The translations under genes were made by a program, and so were the position numbers. The notes beneath the pieces are model-generated. The model searched no databases. It had not been told where the DNA came from and saw only the letters and a program-made list of their open reading frames with translations. DNA of 64,000 bases, taken from positions 442,358,619 through 442,422,618 of the forward strand of contig OZ010786.1 of assembly GCA_963932465.1 (NCBI GenBank), written 5' to 3'. This document shows positions 32,519 to 42,333 of this stretch, one piece after another; within the stretch, counting starts at the first letter, position 1, and each line of letters opens with the position of its first letter. The stretch is from Maratus speciosus (lineage: Eukaryota; Arthropoda; Arachnida; Araneae; Salticidae).

Positions 32519-33099
32519 GGTTATTTTGACATCTGCCAAATTGATAATTGTCGATTTGAACCAGAATTTTTTTTATAAGATATGTTAAATGTATGCAGCA
32601 CCAAAATTGGCTAATTAAACGAGGCAAGTAGTTTCAAATAAAAATTCTGGTGTATAACACTTTTTATAAAACTTGAGTAAAATAGCCGGCAGTTCTAGTG
32701 AGAAGCGTGTTATTTTTCAAGCGTCTTCCTAAATTTTTAGTTTAGAGAATGAACATAGATAAAAAAACCTCTGCAAACGCCATCATCTCGCAGGTATCCT
32801 GAAGTATGCAATATATTGTCATCAAGAAGTCTTCAAGATGTCCTGATCATGCCATTTTAACACCTGGCGGATTTTTTTATAAATAAGATACTTTGGTGCT
32901 TTGTGTGTAATATGGATATAATTAAGTTCATAAATATTAAATATTAAATTTAATGTCTACTGGAGTAAGATAAATAGAAAATTTTAATTTTAAAATAAGG
33001 CATTTTCAAAGGTAAAGTATTATTTCAATTTCGTTTGCAAAGATTAAGCATATTAAATCAAGCGCATGGATTAATTCTTAGTTAGAAGCAAGAAAATGA

Positions 33100-33520
33100 A
33101 AATCTTTGTTATTTTGATTATTTATTCATCAATGTACTAACTACTAAACTATTAACTACAAAAACTAAAATTTAAAGTTCTTCAATCATTCTGCTAAAAG
33201 CCGTCTGTCACTACAAATTCTTAAATGCTTTATTTTCTTTATTTTATCGTAAAATTTCTGTGATTGACTAAGGCATTTTTCTTTGATGGTGGTATTTGGT
33301 AGTAATAATTTCATAGGTATTTATTTTGCCAAACACAACATCTGTCGGTAAAGGATTAAGTTGAGGATTGTTATTAATATTTATCATGAATTACCGCAAC
33401 TCTAAAGGACACTGTGAATTAATTTATGAATTAAGCATGATTGAAGCAAGAGCAAATTTCAACCAGTAAAATATAACAGCATTTTCCCCTTTAGTTTTAT
33501 ATAGATTGCAATCTATCTGA
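33100..33520. repeat. parallel copy of 25780-26145
   Basis: Shared phrases include TTTATTCATCAATGTACTAA-like text, TTTATTTTATCG, TTTCATAGGTATTTATTTTG and GGACACTGTG in the same order as in 25780-26145. It is a diverged duplicate with no reading frame. Confidence 0.55.
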
Positions 33521-33819
33521 AATATATCAACAACAACTATAAAATAATTGGTACTATAATACATGAACTACAAACGTAGGATTAAATGTTTAACTATTTA
33601 AAATAATAAACAAAAAGGTGTCAAACCTATCAACATTCAGAACACCAAGAATTAAAAAAAAAATGACCATTCTTTTAACAATCAAATTATAAAGAAAATT
33701 TATATTTTCACTGTGAAAATTATACCAGCCAAAACGAAAGAGAATAAAAATAAATTTAGTGAGACACAAAATGAAATCGTAGAAATTTATTTAACATTTC
33801 AAGACAAATATAAAATCCC

Positions 33820-34095
33820 GAAACTTTTGAATAATTCTGACATTAAAGACTAAGCACGAAGTAGAGAATAAAATACACACAACTAAAATGAAAAATTGAA
33901 GTTTGTGTTGCAAGGAATGCTTTTACGTGTTTACGTTTTGGTTAGAAGGGGGTATGAATTTAATATCCGCGTCTTCAAGGCAAGTGAAACATAAAATAAA
34001 ATTGAAAAAAGTCATTTGTGAAATGTAGACTTTAATATCGTTTACGAAGATTTTTCTAAGTATCTCCACGAATTTCTTGCGTGAATCGTAAAATT
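33820..34095. repeat. dispersed repeat block, copy 4 of 4
   Basis: CCCGAAACTTTTGAATAATT, GAAAAATTGAAGTTTGTG, TTTTACGTGTTTACGTTTTG and AAGTCATTTGTGAAATGTAG match the blocks at 13262, 16321 and 25468. Non-coding. Confidence 0.6.
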
Positions 34096-34281
34096 TAATA
34101 ACATTGGTTGTTTTGCGGCACTTCTTTTTATTATTTAATCAGCAATGGAATGAATAGATTTTAATATTTAAAATATTGTTATCGGTTTTAACTAATTATG
34201 TTTCAATTAGTGATGGTCAGAATTTATGATTTGATATTCCAATCAATGATTCGGGCATCCGCAAAAGCACAGCTTCCAACC

Positions 34282-34282
<1 letters not shown>

Positions 34283-34314
<32 letters not shown>
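34283..34314. repeat. (TA)n microsatellite
   Basis: About 16 TA units. The open frame through it (34198-34479) is a product of the repeat and has no domain. Confidence 0.9.
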
Positions 34315-34318
<4 letters not shown>

Positions 34319-34479
34319 CGATTTTACTCGTATCATATAAACATGTAGATCTTAAGCACCAGCAGACCCACATTATGTACAAAATGAAGAGATCATGGTT
34401 TTTTGCAATCGTACAATCGAGATGGAAGAGTGGAAGTTCAGGCTGTCATCCATTGGAATGTTTCCCGAAGCATAAATAA

Positions 34480-36003
34480 TTGAAGCCTATAGATGCACCA
34501 AATTCCACTAGTTATAGGTGATCTATGTGCGGTCAGTCGCTGAGTAGTAAAATGTACCACTAGATGTTTTTTATTAGAACAAATGGTGAAGATTCAGAAG
34601 AAAAAAACACTCCAGGTGGCGTGGTTTAATTAAGCAACTCAATAATCGTCAAATTCCACCTCTCCTAGCCCATGCAACGGGTTATATACTTGAGAAAAAT
34701 GCATGTGTATGAATACAATACACGATAAATGACAAATCCCGTACAAGTAGCCGGAAGGACGCGATAAGAGCAGAATACGATAGGAGTATCTCCAGGTGGA
34801 AGGGGGGAAGTCCCGCCTAACGACGATGCCTTCTCTTTCGTTTCGGCGTCAGAATTATTGTGCAAACAATGGCTGGCGGGATTTGCAAGGAATGATGGGA
34901 ATAGAACACCAAAGAACAAATGATATTGAAAAACATTCGAAAGAAAAAGAATTTATTTTTAGAATAAAATGAAAAAAGTAATTTAATGGGTTTTATGAAA
35001 TGAGGCGAATGGATTAAGGTTTTAAGTGTAATAAAAGAATACGCGGTTTTAAATGCATGAAATAAAAGACAAAAGATATTAAGATATTATTAAAGATAGA
35101 CAAAAAAGGAAAAATGTTTAGAATTTGGAATAGTTTTACTAAGATAAAATGGCGAACATTTTTATTATTGCATATATATTTATATATATTTTTTAATTAA
35201 ATAATAAATAATTTAAATAATAAATTATTTTAATTAATAAATAATAATAAATAATTTTAATAAAAAAAATTTATATTATTTTTTATAATTATCAATTAAA
35301 TAAATTGAGCTCATCTACAATTTTTGTTATATCTTCTGACCATTATCAAGAATATATGTGTGTGTGTGTCAGAAAGAAAATTTTCCCTTTCTTTTCCTTA
35401 AAAGAAGAAAACGGAAAGAAAGAAAGATATTCATATAAGAACTATTAAAAAAATTACCTTGATATCCATTGTTTAATATTTTAAAAATGCATAAAAATGT
35501 AAAATAAAATTCAAGTAATAAAAATTATATGCTGAACCAAGTTTCAAATTTGGGCTTTTAGAGAATGACACTGATAAAAATAAAATTTATGGCAGATTTT
35601 AATTGTCATGTAGTTAAAAAAACCTAATAAATAAATAAAAATAAATACTGTTATTTTTTCGAAAAACTGAAACCATAGTAAATAAAAATAAATGCTCTAC
35701 CCACTATTTTTAGTTAAATTTCTGGTAAAAGAAGCATAACTGGTTGTAAATTATAAAGTTAAAATTCTGTGACTTCATTGAATAGGTTTGGCTGACTGTA
35801 CCCTCTATCGCTTTAAAGAAATAGGAATCACTTATGTAATATAGAAATTTGTTACATTCTCAATAATTAATTTAAAAGCAATTCATTAAAAATTCAAGAA
35901 TTTTTTTAATGAAACATTCAAGTTATTTACCGTCAAATCTTGACGGGTACCATCTAGTAAAAATATAAAAGCCAGCGCCAGTACTGTGAATAATAACTAT
36001 GTA
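34480..36003. other. non-coding DNA with a GC-richer patch
   Basis: The patch at about 34770-34900 is clearly less AT-rich than its surroundings and contains GGGGAAGTCCC at about 34804, a Rel/NF-kB-like word. No promoter, exon or element could be assigned. A (TG)n run lies near 35357-35370. The minus-strand frame at 34665-34919 shows no domain. Confidence 0.35.
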
Positions 36004-36174
36004 TTGGGTCGTTCGGAAAGTCGTGTCTATTTGGGAAAATCAATTCGTACCGGAAAAGTCTATCATTTAATTATTAGAGATTGATTCCGATATCTAATGT
36101 CTAATAATTATCGGGCAGAATTTATCGGTACCAATTGATTTTCCTAAACTGACACGACTTTCCGAACGACCCAA
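36004..36174. mobile_element. mariner-type MITE
   Basis: TA at 36002-36003 and 36175-36176 flanks TTGGGTCGTTCGGAAAGTCG and CGACTTTCCGAACGACCCAA, a perfect 20-bp inverted repeat. It extends to GTGTC/GACAC and beyond (AAAATCAATT against AATTGATTTT). The TA duplication and TTGGGTCGTTCGGAAAG termini fit mariner. It is 171 bp and non-coding. Confidence 0.9.
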
Positions 36175-36176
36175 TA

Positions 36177-36660
36177 TGTTTAGGTAGACTTGGAAAGGTG
36201 GAATTTTGATATAAAATTTAGATTTTTCGTGATCATCTCACATTCTACCGATACACATTATTTTACATACAAAATAAATCAGCTGTCTCAGTGGTTTTAA
36301 TAATAAATTAGTACACAGATATTATATTCAGTTAGTAATTGAGTGCATGCAACCTTTTTTGCGAAAGGGCGAGGCTGAATTTTAGATAAATTCAGATTTT
36401 TCAAACAAACGATTTCAACAGTCGTAAATGCATCATTAGCAAATCCCTGTTTTTTAATACAATACTTTTCCAACAAAAATATTTACTTTACTTTCTGACT
36501 GAAATCCTGCTAACAAACAATAGAAAAATAACAATTTGATTTAAGTGATACTCTGAAAACCGAGGGGTTGCAACTGTGAAACATGGGCTCGTTTTATATA
36601 AAATATCTCTCGCCTGCAGAACGTATTTGTGTTTTCTTGGTACTATATATGGTAAAGTAT
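36177..36660. other. unassigned AT-rich DNA
   Basis: Nothing recognised. Confidence 0.4.
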
Positions 36661-36664
36661 TTAA

Positions 36665-36874
36665 CCCTTTCCGGAACAGAAAAATTATGTTCGTAAATTG
36701 ATAAAATAATTGACTGAAACCTAAATTTACAAACGACTTTTTTAGAAATTAAGAACTCGTTACTTTAAACTTTCATTGTAAAAGCAAAATTTTATTAAAA
36801 TATTTTTGGTGTCGCTTATAAGGTTGTAATTAAAATGGGGTGGTCCCGGCGTGGGACCACTGCGCCAAAAAGGA
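36665..36874. mobile_element. TTAA-flanked MITE with CCCTTTCCGG end
   Basis: TTAA at 36661-36664 precedes CCCTTTCCGGAACAG, and the right end GCGCCAAAAAGGA runs into TTAA at 36875-36878. The ends are imperfect. The interior GTCCCGGCGTGGGACC is a short palindrome. Confidence 0.65.
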
Positions 36875-36878
36875 TTAA

Positions 36879-38247
36879 ACTTGCAATGTATGACACTTTT
36901 AAATCATGATGCTAAACAGTTGCGCAATATATGTATTAACGCCCTTCTCACGAAAGTTACACCATAAGACTCCCTGATTAAAAACCAACAGCCCATTAGT
37001 GAAATATTACATTATTCGTGACAACAGTTCTTCACAAAGGCACCGCCCACTAAATACTAGGACCGGGCACTAGAAAGATGGCGTCTGTTGTAAGCGGATT
37101 TTTTTCGGCATTTTTACTTTCCCTTGAATTTGGATACCAATAATTTCTTACAGTTTTCACCGTATTGTTTTTATGAGATTAAATAAGTGGAAGAAAACTT
37201 TTAGAAAATACTGGTGTCTAAATTCAGGGGACCGTAAAAACGCTGAGAAATATCCGCCTACGTCAGCTCTCATTTTTCTGTCTGCGTGGTGACCTTTAAT
37301 TCAGGGACCGGTGACAAGGAGCCGAATAAGACATTTTCGGGGCCACGCTACTGTCATTTATTGTGTTCCTATAATTAATTGGTAGGCAGGTTGATTCCAA
37401 AGCGTTATGGACTTTCAGAATATGCATAAATGCCAACATTACGGTTTTCATCCGGAATAATCCAAACGTGTTTTTTAAACCACAAATTTTATTTAACTAG
37501 AAAATTTAAATAAAATATAACAAGTAGTGTTAAACCGAATATGCGGTTTCGTTTTCGTTTTGGCACAAAATATTAGTTTCGGCAACAATACTGCCAAATA
37601 TTCGGCGGGGACTGAAAGTACAAAAATCTTGAATCTTCTTTCAGGAATTTTCAGTATTACTCCTCAATTTGAGCGTTATGGTTCAACAGAGATCCTGTTT
37701 GATTTATTGCTATGAACTTCACTGTTTATAATTACCAGTTATCAATGGTTCAAGATGTGAGTACAAATCGAATTATAGGCAATCATTTAACTAAACTCTG
37801 AAAACGCTTTCCACATACTCATTAAAATATTCTGACTTTAAAATGATAGAAAAATTTTAGTCTGGATACCGCAGAAGTGTTTCGAATACGATCTGATATA
37901 ATAAAGTCGTAGAATAAAAGTAGGTAATAAAACAGATGATGCTAATTTCTATTAGTCTAAAGTCATTATAAAAGTTAAAACGAGATATGTATGCGTAAAA
38001 CACATGTTTTCATTAGATGGAATTGATATAATTAGGAAATTATTAAGTATTGCTGTGTGTTACTTAGATTTTATTTCTTATGAAAATTAGAAGTTTTGGC
38101 CATAGGCATAGACAGCCAACTTGGGTATAAAGTTTCCACATAGAGGCGCCATTTCATATCTTTCTTAGGGGCGAGGGTGAGTTGTAGTGAGCGAACATTT
38201 ATTTTGATATTGTTGAATGAAACTGATACCGTTTTATTCTCACATAT
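36879..38247. other. unassigned non-coding DNA upstream of the LTR element
   Basis: No gene recognised. Short open frames (37527-37715 and 38177-38371, the latter crossing into the LTR) have no domain. Confidence 0.4.
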
Positions 38248-39277
38248 TATAACGACTATCTCGTTATATATGTTTGCATTTTATTCCCCCCCCCCCCAGA
38301 CAGTTTCAATTAAAATTCTGTTTAATAACTTATTTATTTTGTGCACTATAGTCAAACAGTGCAGCCCCTAAATTAAATTCAACATTTAAAAACTAAATCG
38401 ATTGTATTATCAGCCCTTCACATTTAAATTAAATTATTCTAAGTACTCATCTCTTTAATAAAATAAAATCAGTGAATCACTCTCTATTTTCACTTTCTGA
38501 TTCTTTCACACATACGCTTTAACCTTGTACAAAATTCGTTACGGCTGGCTGTTAGTTTCAAAAGCATTTTAACTTCGGTCATTTCCTTATTTGGGCATGA
38601 ATATAACTCATCATTTAAAATCACTTTACATGCAATCTACTTATTAGAATTATTTTCGCTTCACACCCTTTTGTTCAGATGTATGCCAATTCTGCATTTT
38701 TGTGGTAAAGCGGTGCATCTTTGATCTAACATCTGGTCTAGAAAAATACAGTCTCATGCTTTTTAGCCTAACGAATTCGGTCTGTTACTATGCCCTTTCC
38801 AGATAACACTTTTTATTTTTACATTTAACCGCAGCTGTATCAATGTACTGATGAGTCTCCATCTATCATGACTCAGGAATGTATGCAGCCCACAATCTGC
38901 CCCCCCCCCTACACAATTAATATGGTAGAAGCCTACCGTACTTTTTTTGGCGAACATACCAGCCAATGGTTCTCTTAGCCCCTGTGCATGGCGCAAAAAT
39001 ACTTTTAGATTGGAGATATTGTAGTCCGCCAAGCAAGAAAGTTGTAACTGTATATTCGTCTGATTCCTGCTTTCTCCCTAGCCTCGTGATGACGTCTTAA
39101 AAGAGGCTCCTTGTTGCTTTTCCCTTGTACCTCTCCCTTCGACTTTCATCATGAAAATAAAATAAGTCTTCGTTTACCGAATTGGAGTTTTTTTTTAGTA
39201 GGACCTGGTGTTTTTAATTCTCGCAATCTTATAAACGCAAACGGCCATCTCTTCTAGCAAAAAGTCTTCATATAAAT
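38248..39277 (+). repeat. 5' LTR
   Basis: It starts TATAACGACTATCTCGTTAT, itself a small inverted repeat, and ends TCTTCATATAAAT. It lacks the usual TG..CA ends. By eye I find three substitutions against the 3' LTR plus length differences in C and T runs. An AATAAA polyadenylation signal lies at 39156-39161. Short frames inside (for example minus 38763-39032) are not genes. Confidence 0.9.
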
Positions 39278-39293
39278 TGGTCTCCGTGACCAG
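39278..39293 (+). promoter_or_regulatory. putative primer-binding site
   Basis: TGGTCTCCGTGACCAG follows the 5' LTR directly. Starting with TGG is the rule for sites complementary to a tRNA 3' CCA end. I cannot say which tRNA. The sequence is itself nearly palindromic. Confidence 0.55.
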
Positions 39294-41242
39294 CTTTTTT
39301 TTTCTCCATTAACAAAAAAATGTAAGGGAGAGGTACTTGCTTCTAATCCTTTTTTTCTGCATGGACTTCTGGCAGCGATGGATTCCTCCCGGCTGTCGCA
39401 CCGTGCCCGCTACGTGGATTTCATCATGGAGTGAACCTTTCGCCCTGGACGACTACTCTTCGCCGTAAAGTATCTGTGCCTGCCTCTCGGCCTGCCTGCT
39501 CGTCTGCTTTTCCCCTTTGCCAACCCCCGGAGTTGTGGAATCAGCTGCTCGCTTCCCGTCGCCTAAGAAATCTGCCTGCCTTACATCCTCCCGTGCCGAA
39601 GAATTCTGCCCGCGTGCATACTTATCTCTCGGACCATTCCCCCGGCCCATCATCGCATCATTTTTGTGAAAGGGTCTACTAAAATTGCAACTCAACGGCA
39701 AATGTTTCCGTATAATAGCAATATTAGTTATGTCACACCTTCAACAAGTTCCGCGTTGAGAAACCTTTCGAATCTGTGTGAAAAATACTACAAATTATTC
39801 ATCAGTTAAGTGCAGTGAAACACTGATTTCAAAGCAAAACACACAAAAAAAAAACCCCTGAAAATACATGTGTTCGTTGAAAGAACGTCCGAGCGAGTCA
39901 GCGATTGAATCACGTCACGACTCTCGCTCTCATTTCTATTTATTCAGCCAGCCTCCTCAAAATTCTCAAAAGTGTGTTGATTTTTGTTTCTTTCCTCCAT
40001 ACTACAACCAGTTTGTGAAATAATTTTGTGAAGTGCTCAAGTATATAGTAACGTTCTGTTGTGAGGTTTTATAAGTTGTTCATCTTTATTCAAGAGGCAG
40101 TTTGTGATAAAAAAAATCTCTCCAAAAAAGTCATTTGCTGCCAAAGAATCGTTTTAGTGATTCACTCTCACGCATACATAAATTTCTAGCAAATGTTTAT
40201 GATATTGACAAAGAGGTCATGAAGGTGCCAAAAAAAAGTGAAAATAAATACTGCACCAGTCCCTTAAAATAGCACATTTTTAGAGTACGAAAGCATATTT
40301 TAATTCCCCCATTTAATTGCTTTCCTTTCGCTTAATTTTCTTTTGAGTTAATTCTGGAAACCTTGTTTTAAAATTTTTAAAGTTGTTTCATTCCATTTGT
40401 ATGCTTTCTTACTCCATAAGTACTCACAAGTACTTCTTAGTTGATTTTATTAATATTATTGTGTTTTTGTACAGGATACGAAAACACAGTGATATTGCTA
40501 TTTTTTGATATTTTGTGTTGTCTATTATAATATTTATAAATATAATATAAGTAGTTTTTTCCCATTGCATTGAATGTTCCACTATCTTTAGTTATTACGA
40601 TATACATTCACCTTTGCTTAGCTTTTAATGCATATTAAAATATATTAATTTTTTTTTCTCTCTCAAAAAGAGTTAACGAAGATTATATTTTGTCCCATAT
40701 ATTTTTCTGGTTCGCCTTTTGGCTTGAAAATATTTTAATTTGAGAAATATTTTTAATTTCTGTCCTTTTAGAGAAATAAGGACAGATAGCAAGTTTTTTT
40801 TTTTCTCTGTTAAAAAGGATAAAATAAGTTTTTAATTCAGTTGCTTGCTCCTACCAGTTTTATTTTGAACGACTTACATGTTTCATTCATTTAAAAAAAA
40901 TAATAATAAAATAGGAGCTATTGCGAAATATTTTTCTGTTTCTCTTTTGCTTAAAATAAGCAACGGTATTATTTTTACTTTGGGAAACACAATTTTGTCC
41001 CTGGATAACTTTTCTTTTTCTCTATTTTTTTTATATAAGGTTTTAAAAAAAAATAAGACCTTTTGTTTATTTTTAAGTTGTGTATTAGTTTATTTTAATG
41101 TGATTATTTATGTGATTATTTTATTTCATTATTTTATTTGCTTTGCATTTTTATCTGTTTATGTGTGTTATATTTAGATATGTATGCAGAACTTCAGTAA
41201 CAATTTTTGATTAGAGAATTTGTGTTAGGTAAACCGTTGACC
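39294..41242 (+). other. 1.95-kb leader between LTR and gag
   Basis: This leader is unusually long. The part at 39360-39680 is GC-richer (TGCCTGCCTCTCGGCCTGCC), which keeps frames open on both strands (39431-39682 plus, 39453-39701 minus) without any recognisable domain. The later part is AT-rich. A 99-codon hydrophobic frame at 40878-41177 is probably chance. Confidence 0.5.
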
Positions 41243-42130
41243 ATGTCCGCTAAACAAGTTCAAATCAACATTAACCAATTTGATGGAGATCCGGATTTGC
41301 TTAAATTCTTTTTTAACCAAATTAGGTCGGTCGCTGAAATTAACAAATACAGCCCTCAGACTACCATTGCTGTACTTGTAGGCAAGTTAATTGGTCCCGC
41401 TCAAAAATTTTATGCTCTGAATCCGGAAATTCAAAAAATTAAGGATCTAGATACGCTTGAAAAAGAATTTGCCGCATTTTTCTCACCCCCCAGCAAGTGC
41501 GTGGCTGGCGTTGAACTTTCGAGCTTATCTCTTCTGCCAGCGGAGTCAATTAAAAACTTGGCACATCGGTTAAACGTGTTAGCCGCAACTGTCTATTCAG
41601 ATATTAAAGACGAAACAGCCTGTAACACGCTTAAACTTATGAAATTTATGGAAGCTGTGCCAGCTAACATACGAATAAAGTTACAAGAAGAAGGCATCAA
41701 TGAATATCGTGCTGCTGTTGAAAGAGCACAGACGTTGCACGAAATTCTGCATAACGAAAAGATTCTACATTCCTTACCCTCTGTCAGTAAACCTCAAAAT
41801 AACATTGAAGAGCAATTGAAGGAACTCTCGGAAAAAATAAATGCATTAACACTCGCACCGCCTGGACCCAAGACTGAAACTAAAAAAAATGACATGCAAG
41901 GTAGCCCAAAGTATAACGCAAATGCGATGCGCTATAGGAAAAATTTCAAAACGCGAAATTTCCCAAAACGTTTTTCCCCTCACAAATTTACACAAAGAAA
42001 AGTTGTGACTTGTCAACTCTGTTTCCGCAATGGCCACCAGGCACATCAGTGTTTTAAATGGAAAAGAGTTAATACACAGGGAAGGGAAAATTTTAACAGA
42101 CGCAACAATTACCAGGTTCAGGAAAACTAG
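41243..42130 (+). CDS. gag: Gag protein of the Ty3/Gypsy element
   Basis: A 295-residue structural protein that would assemble the element's particle and package its RNA. I chose the ATG at 41243 (ACC before it, a good context; MSAKQVQININQFDGDPD follows), although the frame is open from a TTG at 41207. Residues about 12-160 match the gypsy-type Gag/capsid pattern (F.GDPD.L..F..QI, later LE.EF...F). A CX2CX4HX4C zinc knuckle lies at residues 257-270, flanked by Arg/Lys-rich stretches for nucleic-acid binding. It ends in TAG at 42128-42130, while pol is open in the -1 frame from 42097, a 34-nt overlap. The frame itself is undamaged. Expression would be driven by the 5' LTR. Confidence 0.9.
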   Translation: MSAKQVQININQFDGDPDLLKFFFNQIRSVAEINKYSPQTTIAVLVGKLIGPAQKFYALNPEIQKIKDLDTLEKEFAAFFSPPSKCVAGVELSSLSLLPAESIKNLAHRLNVLAATVYSDIKDETACNTLKLMKFMEAVPANIRIKLQEEGINEYRAAVERAQTLHEILHNEKILHSLPSVSKPQNNIEEQLKELSEKINALTLAPPGPKTETKKNDMQGSPKYNANAMRYRKNFKTRNFPKRFSPHKFTQRKVVTCQLCFRNGHQAHQCFKWKRVNTQGRENFNRRNNYQVQEN

Positions 42131-42333
42131 AACAGAGACACAATTTTTATGCTGATGATTTTGTGTCTCAACCATGTGACTTAACATCAGCAACATTTCC
42201 TATTGACCCTACATTACCAAAGATCTCTAAAGAAAGATTAGTCAATTCAACCGGGTCACAAACTTCAGATCACATTAAAATCGCAAGAAACATTACTACT
42301 CAAACAGAAAATGAAGGCGATAAAATTGTTCAC
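42097..42333 (+). pseudogene. pol: 5' piece of pol, cut by an insertion
   Basis: The frame one base behind gag opens at 42097 after a TAA and stays open for 79 codons up to the insertion at 42334. It contains the linker between nucleocapsid and protease (for example FYADDFVSQPCD) and no catalytic motif. The overlap with gag suggests expression by -1 frameshifting. GGAAAAC at 42121-42127, immediately before the gag stop codon, is an imperfect slippery candidate: AAC can re-pair as AAA, while GAA to GGA is poor. The downstream piece resumes at 44275 in the same phase. Confidence 0.8.

Larger units (their letters stand above)
31320..32700. mobile_element. TTAA-type element inside tandem unit 2, carrying a hAT insert
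   Basis: TTAA at 31316-31319 precedes CACTAGAACCGCCG, and CCGGCAGTTCTAGTG ends at 32700. The right flank reads AGAA where unit 1 has TTAA (GGTTAAGCGTGTTA), so that copy of the duplication has changed at two bases. Without the hAT insert at 31347-32518 it would be about 200 bp and is clearly related to 30488-30687. Confidence 0.85.
29976..33075. repeat. three tandem copies of a ~350-bp unit, two interrupted
   Basis: Units begin near 29976 (ACCATCATCCCCAAGGTATC), 31040 (ACCATCATCCCTCAGGTGTC) and 32775 (GCCATCATCTCGCAGGTATC). Each continues through AAGTATGCAA, TATTGTCA, CATTTTAACA and a TTAAGCGTGTTA-like phrase. Subtracting the TTAA elements at 30068-30773 and 31320-32700 leaves about 350 bp per unit. 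The uninterrupted units show one TTAA at each insertion site, which confirms the boundaries of both elements. Confidence 0.8.

Noticed and set aside
40878..41177. 99-codon hydrophobic protein
   Set aside because: It lies in the AT-rich leader of the LTR element. Its Phe/Leu/Ile/Lys-heavy make-up is what random AT-rich sequence gives, and it has no domain.
41846..42196. Minus-strand frame of 116 codons
   Set aside because: Antisense shadow of gag.
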